64,000 nt of DNA, taken from positions 5,978,475-6,042,474 of the forward strand of contig NC_135554.1 of NCBI RefSeq assembly GCF_964340395.1, read 5' to 3'. Shown here piece after piece: positions 35,745 to 46,578 of the stretch. Positions within the stretch are counted from its first letter, which is position 1; the number at the start of each line of letters is the position of its first letter. This stretch comes from Glandiceps talaboti. Taxonomy: Eukaryota; Hemichordata; Enteropneusta; Spengelidae. A model generated the notes under the pieces. The model was given only the letters and a program-made list of their open reading frames with translations, had not been told where the DNA came from and did not search any database. Made by a program: the position numbers and the translations under genes.

Positions 35745-36068
35745 GCATGTAAAGTACTTGTAAAAATAAATGTTGAGTGCTCATCTCACTTTTATATCTC
35801 AAAACACAAAACAAATTGGCAATAATCGGATCTTCAATTTGGTCACAAAACTACAGATTGTAAAATGTGACCCTCCCCCAATCATTTTAATGAGAAATAT
35901 GACCCTCCCCCAAGAACAGGTTTGTAAAATGTGACCCCCCCCCCCCCGATTCCTCCGCCCCCTGTAAATACTGAAGGCTCCATAATGGTCACTTTACTAA
36001 AAGTTGCGTTGAGAACACTTTCCTGAGTTGCCAACATCATCATCCTTTGACTGATCAAATCTATCTAG
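35745..36068 (-). repeat. ~320 bp repeat with GGGTCAC blocks, unit 1
   Basis: The unit shares TGTTGAGTGCTCATCTCACT, the CCCTCCCCCAA blocks, AAAGTTGCGTTGA and CAACATCATCATCC in the same order with 37788-38110. On the minus strand the end reads MMMLATQESVLNATFSKVTI, a frame also kept in unit 2, hinting at coding ancestry. Confidence 0.75.
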
Positions 36069-36200
36069 CCTTCAGTATTTACAAGGGGAGGAAGGAGGAA
36101 ATCACACATGGTCTCTTAAGAAAAACATGATCCCCCCCCCCCATTCTCCATTTGTAAAAAGTGACCCTCCCCTTTGTCCCAGTTTGAAAAACATAACCCT
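36061..36200 (-). repeat. Partial copy of the GGGAGGGTCAC family, reverse orientation
   Basis: Its reverse complement aligns with about 7945-8095: TTGTCATGGGGAGGGTAATG, then ACAAAGGGG-GGGTCACTTT, TACAAATGGAGAATGGGG and GTGTGATTTCCTCC. The two loci are clearly one family in opposite orientation. Confidence 0.75.
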
Positions 36201-36369
36201 CCCATGACAATTGCATATACTGAACGTTAATCAATATTCCCATTACATGTATATATATATAAATTAAATGATTTTGACTCCGTATTAGAAAGCAATATTT
36301 GTACATATAAAGTGACAAACAGTAAATAACTAACTTGTGACCTTTCTCTTATACACAATCTAGTATGTA

Positions 36370-37570
36370 TCTAAAATGTACGAGTTCTTTTTATGGATTT
36401 TTCTTCAGCTTTTAATACTATCCAACCACATTTGTTTTTACAGCGACTACTAGATATGAATACTAGTCATAACATTGTACTCTAGGTGAAGGAGTTTTTA
36501 CACGACCGGCCACAGCGTGTCAATGTAGAGGGAGGAATTTTATCAGAGGAGATCATCCTAAATACAGGGGTACCCCAGGGTTGTGTTCTTTCGCCAGTTT
36601 TGTTTTCCATCTATACAAACGAAATGTCATGCAAAAATTCAATATTAAGTTTGGTTAAATATGCAGACGACATGGCTCTTGTGGGTTGTCTTAAAGATGA
36701 GTTCACCCTATCACAGTATTATGTTCAGATTGAGCGGCTTAGTGCTTGGTTCAAACAAAGTTTTCTCAAGCTCAATGTCGGAAAAACGAAAGAATTAGTG
36801 TGCGATAAAAGACAGGGGAGAGAAATGCCAGATGCAATCACCTTTGACAACGAAGTGGTTGAGATAGTGAGTATCTTTAAATATCTTGGTACTGACATTG
36901 ACAACAAGCTGTGTTTCAAGGAAAATACAGACTTGATTTACAAAAAATCGCAACAGCGATTGTTTCTGCTCAGGAAGCTGAACAGTTTCAACGTTAGCCA
37001 ATGTATACTTGAAAGGGTTTATAGAAGCTTAATAGAAAGTGTGCTGAGCTTTAATATTGCTACATGGTAAGGAAATCTGACCATGACAAGTAGAAATAAA
37101 CTCAGCAGTGTTATTAATACAGCATCCAAACTCATAGGAACTCAGCAAATTTGATTCAATTGTCAGAATTATACCATAATTCCATCAAGAGGATAACACG
37201 CGGGATACTTAAAGACAAGACACATCCCCTTAATCAATACTTTGAAAAACTCCCCTCTGATAGCAGATTTCGCGTACCAAAAGCACGCAGGAATTCTTAT
37301 AAACGGTCTTTTATTCCATCAGCAATTTCAATTTTAAATTCCAGGGAACATTAACTTCACGTTTATGTCGTCTTTATAGCTGTTATCTCATCCAATTCCC
37401 ATTTTAACTAGCTGTTGATCAGCATTGTCTCCGTAATTTTAGCCTGTCTTGTTGTTATTTATGTTCTTTGATTATTGTATGTCAATCTTTGACCTGAGTG
37501 ACTGAAAGCGATTTTCCATATATACACTGTGAACAATAAAGATTATTATTATTAGTATTATTAGTATTAA
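36370..37570 (+). mobile_element. CR1-group non-LTR retrotransposon fragment, RT C-terminal half
   Basis: The frame begins near 36385 with VLFMDFSSAFNTIQPHL, is cut by TAG at 36483-36485 (probably a former Trp codon), and continues through GVPQGCVLSPVLFSIYTNEM and the YADD catalytic box (LVKYADDMAL). It then has FKYLG and stops at 37068-37070. After an indel the C-terminal part reads ITRGILKDKTHPLNQYF and FRVPKARRNSYKRSFIP (37151-37354). The 3' end is a GATTATTATTATTAG tail (37541-37569). It is 5' truncated, has at least two disabling changes, and cannot encode working RT. CR1/Rex1-type affiliation is from the C-terminal RxxVP...YKxSFIP pattern. Confidence 0.9.
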
Positions 37571-37787
37571 AACGTGCTTTCCGTGTTGTGCATACTCTGT
37601 CTGATCAGGTCACTTGTAAAAGTTCATCATCATCAGCACCTTCACCTTCATTGCTACCATCACCAACATATTTTAACAACATTCACGGACAGTGTGAGTG
37701 ATAAGGTGAGATGGTTCACTCAACAAAATGCTTCGTTTTATTGAACAATTTTCTTACAATATATGTAATTTTATTTTTATATTTTGG

Positions 37788-38110
37788 AATGTAAAGTACT
37801 CGTAAAAACATGTTGAGTGCTCATCTCACTTTACATCTCAAAACACACAAAACAAATTGACAATAATTGAATCTTTAATTTGGTCACAAAAATACGGATT
37901 GTAAAATATCACCCTCCCCCAAATATTGTAATACAAAATATGACCCTCCCCCAAGAACAGATTTGTAAAATGAGACCTGCCCCCGATTCCTCCGAACCCC
38001 CCCCCCATGTAAATACTGAATGCTCCCTAATGGTCACTTTACTAAAAGTTGCGTTGAAAACACTTTCCTGAGTTGCCAACATCATCATCCTTTGACTGAT
38101 CAAATCTATC
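37788..38110 (-). repeat. ~320 bp repeat with GGGTCAC blocks, unit 2
   Basis: Direct repeat of 35745-36068, lying just beyond the CR1-like fragment. A minus-strand frame here (37909-38112) shares MMMLATQESV-NATFSKVTI with unit 1. Confidence 0.75.
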
Positions 38111-39285
38111 AACTCTGGCTGTGAAGTCGAGCGTGACTTAAAGACCGTTCTGATGTGACGTTGTCAATATTATGTATGGCCTTGTCTCCAGGCTCTAACG
38201 GTCTTTTAATACTTTTTTTACTGCTTGGGAAAAAACGGTGCAATCGACAGTTTTAGGGGACATGGTCAAAGATACGCTCAAAAGTATACAATTTTTTTGC
38301 CGATTTTAGGAACGTTCGGGCAAGGGACGAGCTCTTTACAACATCCAGGTCTTATACAGTGTTCAGCGCATACAAAGACGCGTACGACTACAGGTGTATT
38401 TGCGATACCCAAGGGCCAAGAGATGTTATTTATTGCTGAACATGTGAACATAAAGTCGTAGGAAGTTATAATTCCTTAAGTTGTGGAAAAATCAACTAAA
38501 TTGAACAATAGTGCAAATGTGCAACCTTGCTAGTAGCCATGGTGATTTGATAGAACATTCGCCATGGTAACTGTTCAACAGAGTAAACTGTACATCACAA
38601 CTCGATTTTTACGCAACTATCATCATGCTTTAAGGAATTATAACATTTTGTGTAAATATTACACTGTACTGTATGCAGTAAAATAATGATTATATATCTG
38701 CGGCAGGCTTACGGCCATTTAGTACAATGACGGTAGTCTACGAACATCTACCTCCAGAAAAAAAAAAAAAAAACGTTTGAAAAGTAAGATATCAGAAGCC
38801 TCACAGTTGCATATCTTATTCACACGTCATCATACAATCTTTCTTATGGTCTCTCACTGTCGAAAAAAGTTAGCTGTGTACATGTACCGCCATACACCAT
38901 TTACCCTGACATAATAAGCTTATATAGATGATGACTGGGTATTTATTTTTGGATTTTGGATTTATAACAATTTTATCATTATGATCATGAAATGACACAT
39001 GCCAAGTCTTTGTTTGTAAGTCAATCAAAGAAAAATCAACGTAAACATTTTTTTGTTCTTGTACGTACAATAACAAACGTTTTATACATTTTTAGCTTTT
39101 ATGTAATCTATTGAGTTTCAAACACAAACTTTATCAATGTTATTTCACATTCATTTATCAAGTAGGAAGCCACGATAAAATTGTTTTATATTATATTAGA
39201 AATCCAAAATAAATACCAGATCGTAATCCATACTTTAAGGCAAAAACTGCACCGATTTTAAACGACTTTTACAATGTACGGTATG
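38111..39285. other. Spacer; short inverted repeat at 38463-38644
   Basis: AGTTATAATTCCTTAAG at about 38463-38479 pairs with CTTTAAGGAATTATAAC near 38627-38643, possibly the ends of a very small element of ~180 bp. No gene seen. Confidence 0.4.
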
Positions 39286-39344
<59 letters not shown>

Positions 39345-39395
39345 ATGTATGTATGTATGTATGTATGTATGTATGTATGTATGTATGTATGTATG
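39286..39395. repeat. (GTCT)n(GTAT)n microsatellite, left of retroelement 2
   Basis: About 14 GTCT units pass into about 13 GTAT units and directly abut the retroelement sequence. Confidence 0.97.
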
Positions 39396-40651
39396 TACGC
39401 ACGGATGCTAATAGTGCATACTTAGCCTTTTATGACATTTTTTACAAAATTCATTCAAAACACCTTCCCTATAAAAATTATAATAACCAGTCTAAGCCTA
39501 CTCGTAAACCATGGCTTTCAAACGGACTTATCAAGTCGATACGTACAAAACATAGACTATTCAAAGTAATGCGAGATAATTCTCACAATGCATATCACAA
39601 AACAAAATACAAGGTATACAGAAATATTTTAACTAGGCTTCTGAAGTCATCCAAATAAAGGTATTTCATGAACAGGTTTCAGTGGGCAAACGGTAACACA
39701 AATAAAACATGGCAAGTGATCAATGAAGTTCTAAATAAAACTACTAACAAACTCTCTCCACGTAAAATAAACTCCCAGATTTCTGGTAAAGGTGCTGTAA
39801 CCCAAAGTCTTGATATCGCTGACGAATTTAACGAGTTCTTTGTAAATATTGGCACAAATCTAGCAGCAGGCATTACTTCATCTACTAACTTCTCTCAGTA
39901 TCTTCGTGGCAACTATCCTGAGTCAATTTTCTTTCACCCAGTGACCGAACACGATGTCCTGAATGAAATTAACAGTCTTGACCCACGCAAAGCCGTTGGC
40001 CTTGATAAAATTCATCCAAAATTAGTTATACATGCTGGAAATGTTATTTCAAGCCCCCTTGCACATGTTATCAACTGTTCACTGAGCCAAGGGATTTTTC
40101 CTAGTTCACTAAAAATAGCCAAAATAATACCAATCTATAAAAAAGGCAACGCTGAAGAAATCAATAACTACAGACCTATTTCAATTCTTCCAATTTTCAG
40201 TAAAATCTTTGAATCTATCATTAACAAGCAAATTGTTCACTATCTTGACATTAAACATATACTCATTAACACACAATTCGGCTTCCGTAAGAAATTTAGT
40301 ACAAAGCTTGCCATGGCAGACTTGGTCTCAGAAATTAGTGATCATCTTGACAACGGGTTTTCTACTTTTGGGGTCTTTATTGACCTCAAAAAAGCGTTCG
40401 ACACTATTAACCACGAAATATTAATCAGTAAGCTACATCATTATGGGATTAGAGGTCTCCCTTTAGCATGGCCATGGTTTAAAAGCTATCTCAGTAACCG
40501 ACAACAGTCCGTAACAATTAATAGTGTCTCATCACCCTATAGACAGTTACAGTGTATTCTTTGACTTAATTTAATTTATATATTTTGTTTATTTATTTGT
40601 TATGTATGTTTTTTTCCTGGTGAAATCAATAAACCAAACCAAACCAAACCA
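39396..40651 (+). mobile_element. L2/CR1-group non-LTR retrotransposon fragment, internally deleted
   Basis: The frame reads through [20 protein letters not shown] and PWLSNGLIKSIRTKHRLFKV, is interrupted by TAA at 39656-39658, and resumes in the same frame. It continues with WQVINEVLNK, LDPRKAVGLDKIHPKL, IIPIYKKGN, NYRPISILPIFSKIFE, QFGFRKKFST and FIDLKKAFDTINHEIL, giving the endonuclease-RT linker plus RT palm blocks 0-3. It stops after SSPYRQLQCIL just where GVPQGS should follow; the catalytic YADD box and C-terminus are absent and a 3' UTR-like A/T stretch with an AAACC-repeat tail follows. It cannot be active. Confidence 0.9.
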
Positions 40652-40698
40652 AACGTACGTACGTACGTACGTACGTACGTATGTATGTATGTATGTAT

Positions 40699-40754
<56 letters not shown>

Positions 40755-40755
40755 C
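40652..40755. repeat. (GTAC)n(GTAT)n and (AAT)n between two converging retroelements
   Basis: The GTAC/GTAT part (40652-40700) separates the 3' tails of retroelements 2 and 3; the (AAT)n run (40699-40755) is the 3' tail of element 3 read on the minus strand. Confidence 0.9.
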
Positions 40756-42317
40756 TTTATTGCAACCTTATCTATCATTTTAGATATCAGTATAGTACAA
40801 TAAAGTAAAAAAGAAAATGCTTATATTGACCATACACAAAAAACAGAGTAATTTCACAATGTGAAAATCAACATATACATGTAAATGTAATTGTCAAATG
40901 TATATCACGAGGCAGCTGGTATATTTTTGTTCAAGTGGTGTTCTCGAATTTTGAATCCTTGTTGAATAAATGTACCTATTTCAACTAGTTTATTTGTGTC
41001 TTTTATTTTGAGAATCTTTATGAGATTATCCATGCTTGAACCAGAATATATATTTAATTGGTTAAAGAGTTCTTTCCTTTCATTTTGATATCCTGTACAG
41101 CGTAATAAGAAATGCTCCTCGTCTTCTATTTCACCTTGTCCTGCTTGATAAGGTGGTGTTTGTGTATCTTCCAGTTTCTATATGTAAAATATGTGCACTA
41201 ATTCTAAGTTTTGTCATTGCTGATCTGTATTGTGGGTTTTTAATGTCTTCTAAATAGTTTTCAAAGTTCGTATCCGTTTTAATTTGTCTATATGTACGTA
41301 ATTTATTTTTATATTGTTTGTCCTTGTTGTCCTTCATTGTGTCCATTATATTTTTGTGGAGAAGCAACTTTAACTTTTCTTTAAATATAGCTATTAGGTT
41401 TTCACTGTTAGAATGGTTTGGTTCAGCTGTCAAGACCTTATCCATACTCAAGAGTTTTAGTGTTTGCTTCATTCCTGTGGCCCATGATTGTATTCCACTG
41501 GACTCCAGATTTTTACTCAGACAGTAAGCTTCCTTAGTTAGGGTATTTTCTGCTTTCTGTGAGATCTTTAGCCAATATTTGAACATTTGTGTCAGGCCAG
41601 ATACTAGTAGGGGGTAGCGGCCTAGTTCCATAAGGCAAGCTGTATTGGCAGCTTTACAGTTCACATTTAGTAGGAATTTGCAGAACTTTATGTGTAGTTT
41701 TTCCATGGGAGTTGAAAATTTCATTAGGTTTTGAGACTGGTTAATGTTTTCAAGTGACCAAACCTCACTGCAGTATAGGAGAATGGGCTTCACCACTGCA
41801 TCAAATAATTTAAGATGTAATTTGATGGGGATAGTTGTTTCTAAAAACAGGTCTTGTTTTAATTTAAACAGTGCCTTCAGTGCTCTATATCTTAGGTCAT
41901 CTTGTGCCCTGTGGTGCTCAGTTTTATTCCAAGGTATGTGTAGGAGGGAACGCAGTCTAGTACTTGCTTGTTTATGTAGAATTTAAATTTCTTCAAACAT
42001 TTTCCTGACTTATTGAAAATCATGATCTTTGATTTGGCAATATTTATATCTAAGTGCCATCTTTCACAGAAGATTTCGACTGCATTGAGGGCATTTTGTA
42101 GACCAGTATTTGATTCCGATAGTAACATTAAATCGTCAGCATATAGTAAGCAAGACAGCCTGCTAGTTAGGAGAGTTGGTGGGTCATTGTTTGACATATC
42201 AATTTGTCTTTTTATATCATTTACATAGATATTAAATAGTAGGGGGGTGAGGCCATTCCCTTGTCTAATACCTCTCTGTATTGGAAATTGGCGGGTCAGA
42301 CCATTTTTTGTCTTAAC
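40756..42317 (-). mobile_element. Non-LTR retrotransposon fragment, RT catalytic core to C-terminus
   Basis: On the minus strand the frame begins near 42310 (VKTKNGLTRQFPIQRGIRQG) and includes GLTPLLFNIYVNDI, the catalytic box LLYADDLMLLSES, and IAKSKIMIF with YTYLGI. A one-base deletion near 41880 shifts to LRYRALKALFKLKQDLF, VVKPILLYCSEVWSL and MELGRYPLLVSGLTQ. A second shift near 41150 leads to GEIEDEEHFLLRCTG and a stop at 40905-40907. The 3' end carries CAATAAAG and an (ATT)n tail. It is 5' truncated against (GTAT)n, with two frameshifts, and is not active. Confidence 0.9.
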
Positions 42318-42372
42318 ACATGTATGTATGTATGTATGTATGTATGCATCTCTCGCTCTGTACATACATACA

Positions 42373-42404
<32 letters not shown>

Positions 42405-42476
42405 CATACATGCATACATGCATACATGCATGCATACATACATACATACATACATACATACATACATACATACATA
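42318..42476. repeat. (GTAT)n and (CATA)n microsatellites
   Basis: (GTAT)n at about 42318-42346, a short unique piece, then (CATA)n with CATG variants at 42362-42476. ORFs reading MYVC or HTYI are artefacts. Confidence 0.97.
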
Positions 42477-42519
42477 GAAATGTATATGGAACTTATAAAT
42501 CAGTCCGTATAAATAGATG

Positions 42520-42570
42520 TAAAATCCGACGTTTCGAATAAATATTCCTTTTCAAAGGAAAAATCGGCGA
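42520..42570 (-). ncRNA. Degenerate hammerhead-ribozyme-like motif
   Basis: On the minus strand the order is CCGA, then TTTGAAAAG, then GAAT-ATTT-ATTC (a 4 bp stem with 4 base loop), then GAAACGTCGG. This resembles a minimal hammerhead (CUGANGA, stem II, GAAAC) of the kind known in Penelope-like elements, with CCGA and TCGG as flanking stem arms. The first core strand is mutated (TTTGAAAA instead of CTGATGA), so activity is unlikely. A Penelope-type endonuclease remnant lies ~165 bp upstream on the same strand. Confidence 0.35.
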
Positions 42571-42731
42571 GATACAGAAATGTTAGGTTAATACCTGACT
42601 GAACATATCTGAATGTAATGGAACAAAACCGCGCGTGATATATAAACGGTTATACGTGGGAAAAGTTCTAATATTCGCACGCAACAAATAGAACCCAATA
42701 GAATACGCCTGAAATTAAAAAGATACCCTGT

Positions 42732-42850
42732 TTAGATTGGGAAAGACGAGAATAATCTATTAATTCCAAGGGGATCCAGCGTTCCAAGACGGAAAGTGAT
42801 TTCTTCTTCCTTTAACCTCAATACTTTCTCATCACCAGAAACCTTACAAC
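42732..42850 (-). mobile_element. Penelope-like element remnant, GIY-YIG endonuclease C-terminus
   Basis: The minus-strand frame reads VLRLKEEEITFRLGTLDPLG followed by INRLF and a stop at 42732-42734. The pattern WIxxLGTLxPxGLN is typical of the end of GIY-YIG domains in Penelope-like elements, and here the Trp is replaced. Only about 35 codons survive. Assignment is by motif memory; the adjacent hammerhead-like sequence supports it. Confidence 0.45.
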
Positions 42851-42855
42851 ATAAG

Positions 42856-43167
42856 GAGCATGGAATTGATTGATCGATCGATCGATTATAAGGAAATAAG
42901 AGGTGAATAATGGACAAGATGTCTTTATTTAGTCAATAAGGAGAGAATTATATACAGCTGAAAGTGAGAAAAGTAGCCAGGGAAAGAAGAAATTGTTTTT
43001 ATATCACTACAAAAATCAATGAGTCAATAGATCAACATCACACACAAAATAGGTTTTATTTCACCAAAAATATTAATCATTCAATCGAATCATTCACCCA
43101 AATAATAAATCAATCAATAAATCGATCGATCGATCGATCGATCGATCGATCAATCAATTCCATGCTC
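42856..43167. repeat. Inverted repeat with (ATCG)n arms
   Basis: GAGCATGGAATTGATTGATC followed by ATCG units (42856-42887) is matched by its reverse complement, ATCG units then GATCAATCAATTCCATGCTC (43119-43167). About 230 bases lie between. This could be a small MITE whose ends carry a microsatellite, or a palindromic rearrangement. Confidence 0.65.
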
Positions 43168-43169
43168 AC

Positions 43170-44787
43170 TGCACCCTGTGGTGTGCTTATGATTGAATTG
43201 AACTTTGATATTTTGATCTCTTGGGAAGTGTGAGAGATTAGGCTGTTGTGTTATTTCTCTGGAAAACTTTCATGTTCTTTTAACATCGTGCTGATACATG
43301 ATTTTAAAAATGCATTCTATCAACCACCATTGTGAAATTATTCAAAACTATATCACTCAGTGTAGACATGCAGATAGGAAGGACTTTCTGCCTTCATGAC
43401 GGAGGTAGCTACGTTCCGGATTTTTCATGAATGCGCGACATTGCACAAATATCCACCATCCATCTAATATTAGACTCTAGCTTAGATGCAACACACTTTT
43501 TAAACGATATTATCCCTATGAAAAGTACTGTGCACCTGTGAAGTCTAATATTAAATATAGTGATATGAGAGGCAGAGAGTCGGAGATAAAGACAAAGGCA
43601 GTGGCACGGTCTCCCAACTCCTCGTACTTAGCCCCGTACGTACTAGATAGGCTTCCGCATCCGCATATTTGTTATAAAGACGTTTCTTTTTATCGACGGT
43701 AATTACTATTTAGGTTGACAATTTTTCGCACTGTATTCGTACGCTCATACCTTTGTGTTTACAGCACTTGAACTTTGACATACTTATGATAACTGTTCCG
43801 TGTCGGTCCTTGCCATTGTTAATAAGAATTAAGTAAAGTATATTAAAAAATTATTTGACATTTGTAAATAAAATAAGATTGATAATACGAAAAGAATTAT
43901 TCGATTTTCGTAAATGTTTTCGGTCAAAGCCCATTGAATGTCTGACAAGTTCATACAATGAGCATGATTTACTGGAGGAATCCGTACTGCAAATGGTAAC
44001 TATATAGCTTTTTGTCACACATCTACTAGACTAGTATTCATGCCGGCCCCGTGCATCGCGTCAAAAATAAAGAAATCTTAATACGATATTAAAACAAATT
44101 CTATGTATTCATCGAATGATATTTAATACGTCAAACAAACAAGGAAGGGGTAGGATGTAAATACACATGACACACCCCTCGCTGATTGCCGTGGATGACA
44201 AATTACATGTACTATCAGACATGTCATTATGTACTCACGTGCACTCTACTACGTGAAGCACGACTCGCCTTACTCACCGTTATCGTGGTTACTAGTGTGA
44301 TGTTCGAAAATGCACAGATGAATCTTTATCTAAATCGGATATAAACTCTATGGAAAAATTAATTTTACGATCATCTACCTGGGATATATGGCAAGTTTTT
44401 TTATTATTTTATTCGAACTTTTTTATTTTCTAACTCTTTTTTCCAACTTTTTTTTCAACTTTTTTTTGGGGCCGACTCTGCTGACAGACGCCGGTCCCGA
44501 GAACGTCGTGCTCGTGACAGGTGTGACATTTGACATCCATTACGACGTATTTCGGCGTCAAATACACATTATTATTGCCTTCAAAATTGATCGCTCAAAC
44601 ATTATACCAGTTCTCAAAACTATTAATTTACGTGTGATAGTATCTGTTTTTCCAACAACCGCGACTTCAGCCGCGTACATACATGTGTACACCGTCACGT
44701 TATGACCGATGTATGATGTATTACATGATGTAGTACATAGGACACGATCCATGTGCAACGGGTAACACTGTGTGAAAAGGGCTGAAT
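43170..44787. other. Spacer without a supported gene
   Basis: The 105-codon plus ORF at 44388-44705 begins in a T-rich tract (FFIILFELFYFL) and has no domain. Nothing else stands out. Confidence 0.4.
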
Positions 44788-45080
44788 CCATCATGGATTC
44801 CTTTAGATTCTATGCTGGATACTGTAAGAATCCAGCAGAATCCTGTGGTATATGTTATGGATTCTGTAGAGAATCCATCAACTATCCAATGGTGGATTCC
44901 CTTGGATATGGAACATTTAGAATCCATTGTTCTATCCAGTACTGGATTCTGCTGGATTCCGAAGAAAGTCATGAATGAATAGAAATGGAGGTCAATCCTT
45001 AAAATCAATATTAAATTAATGAATATTCATATCTAAATGAGAATCCTTCTCAATATCCACTACTGGATTCTGGCAATTAA
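44788..45080. repeat. GGATTCT / AGAATCC array outside the duplication
   Basis: About 15 occurrences of GGATTCT, AGAATCC or near variants in both orientations (ATGGATTCCTTTAGATTCTA, TACTGGATTCTGCTGGATTC). It includes GGATATGGAACAT, as at the end of the array at 13620-13802. It is clearly the same repeat family, but not part of the 16 kb duplication. Confidence 0.7.
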
Positions 45081-45773
45081 ATATTATCCCTATATTCATC
45101 AATATTCATATTAAGAGTCTCATTTCTGTCATGGATGGCAAGTGTCTCTTTCATGGTTATGTGCATAGGCACGTCTGCTTGACATTTGAATGATAAAATA
45201 TTGGGTTCATTCTCACTCTTCTTTAGATCTAGTTTTTATCACCATATTCTTCCCAAATGGTAATCAATGACAGTGAGTTCCTTTATCCTGCAGGTAACTC
45301 TTTTACAACTATTTTATTCTCTGTATGTTTGTAGCTCACACTCAATGCAATCAACTATAACAACACTCACACAATATCACAAAATTTACAAAAACTTGAT
45401 AAACACAGGTAAGTTAAATTGAATTATATTTATTACAAAAAAATTAAAAATAGCAAAAGACATTACACAATCAAAAGAGCTCGACCAATTTTTTTTCATC
45501 ATTCCATTGTATTTAAACCTTGTACTTGACATTTCGCAATATTTATAATTCTGAACAAAATACCTCAACATGCCTCACCAATCTGGGACTCGATTCTGAC
45601 AATTGTCCCTACTATTTGTTTAGAGTCAAGTCAGCAATATAGACTCGTGCACCGCCTATCGTATGTAAGCAGGGCTAACCACTGGCATGACCAGAGAGAA
45701 CCTTTGCGGATTTACATGTAAAACGGGGAAAGATACGAAAAACATAATGCAAAGTTGTAATTATTTTAATTAT
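45081..45773. other. Flank immediately left of copy B
   Basis: AT-rich sequence with no gene. Copy A homology cannot be tested here because copy A starts at the window edge, so part of this may also be duplicated. Confidence 0.4.
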
Positions 45774-46290
45774 TTTTACTTGCCAAATATTTGCATTTTG
45801 GAAATGGCAAGACACGTTCATGTCTTTTTTTATATTGCTTGTTTGACGTCAATAGTGTCTTTTGAAAAGTGGCAGTTTACTTAAAGTCTTGTGGACTGAT
45901 TTCCAATATGGTGTCAGTCATAATGCTCATTAACATATTAATCTTTTTTACAAATTACAAAAAAAAAATCATCAAAAATAGAAAAGAAGACGTGCTGACT
46001 TGAAATTAACAAATCTGAGTAAGCTACCCTCTGTGCATCAACACACCAGTTATCAAAGCAATCTGACAAGTAGTATTTGAGGAGATGATGAAAATATCAT
46101 TTTTGAAAAAAAATCATAAAAAATTAAAAAAGCACAGATCAACTTGGCATGAACAAATCTGAATAGCCTCATCCCAGGGAACATGCACACCAAATATCGA
46201 AGTATTCTGGCCGTTACTTTCGGAGAAGATGGTGAAAATAAAAAAAGTTGACGGACACCTATGATTCACCTATACGTCTATACTCTATAC

Positions 46291-46578
46291 TCAGGCATGA
46301 CTAACTAGAGCGATGGGATACGGCCTCGAAGGCCTTTCTCTCGTTGAAGTTCCAACACATGTTCGCCTTTTCATTAACTTTGAAGTTTTTGGACACTCTT
46401 TCAAACGTGCATTCAGTCTGTCTATAATGGCATTTAATTCACGTGTATGCCATTTCGGCCGCCACACATTCACTGTACCATCCTCCTCTACTTCTTCATC
46501 GCTCATCACTTCAGCTCTAACGTCCTTCCACACAATCCTTTCCTCCTCAATCAGTTTTGCCTCTCGTCTTTTCATCAT
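46291..46578 (-). pseudogene. Copy B, terminal exon
   Basis: 95 codons to TGA at 46291-46293, parallel to 518-805. Differences from copy A are T/I, L/V, L/R, R/H, K/E and Y/C (A/B), each from one base. WRPKW here is closer to the RPxW pattern I associate with related proteins than WLPKW in copy A. No synonymous difference was found in the exon. Confidence 0.6.

Noticed and set aside
36370-42317. An active retrotransposon
   Set aside because: All three RT fragments are 5' truncated and carry stops, frameshifts or deletion of the catalytic region.
42856-43167. CRISPR array or restriction-site array from GATC repeats
   Set aside because: The repeats are a simple ATCG microsatellite without unique spacers, in animal DNA.
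44388-44705. 105-codon ORF starting with a hydrophobic run
   Set aside because: The hydrophobic start is translated T-rich sequence and the remainder has no recognisable feature.
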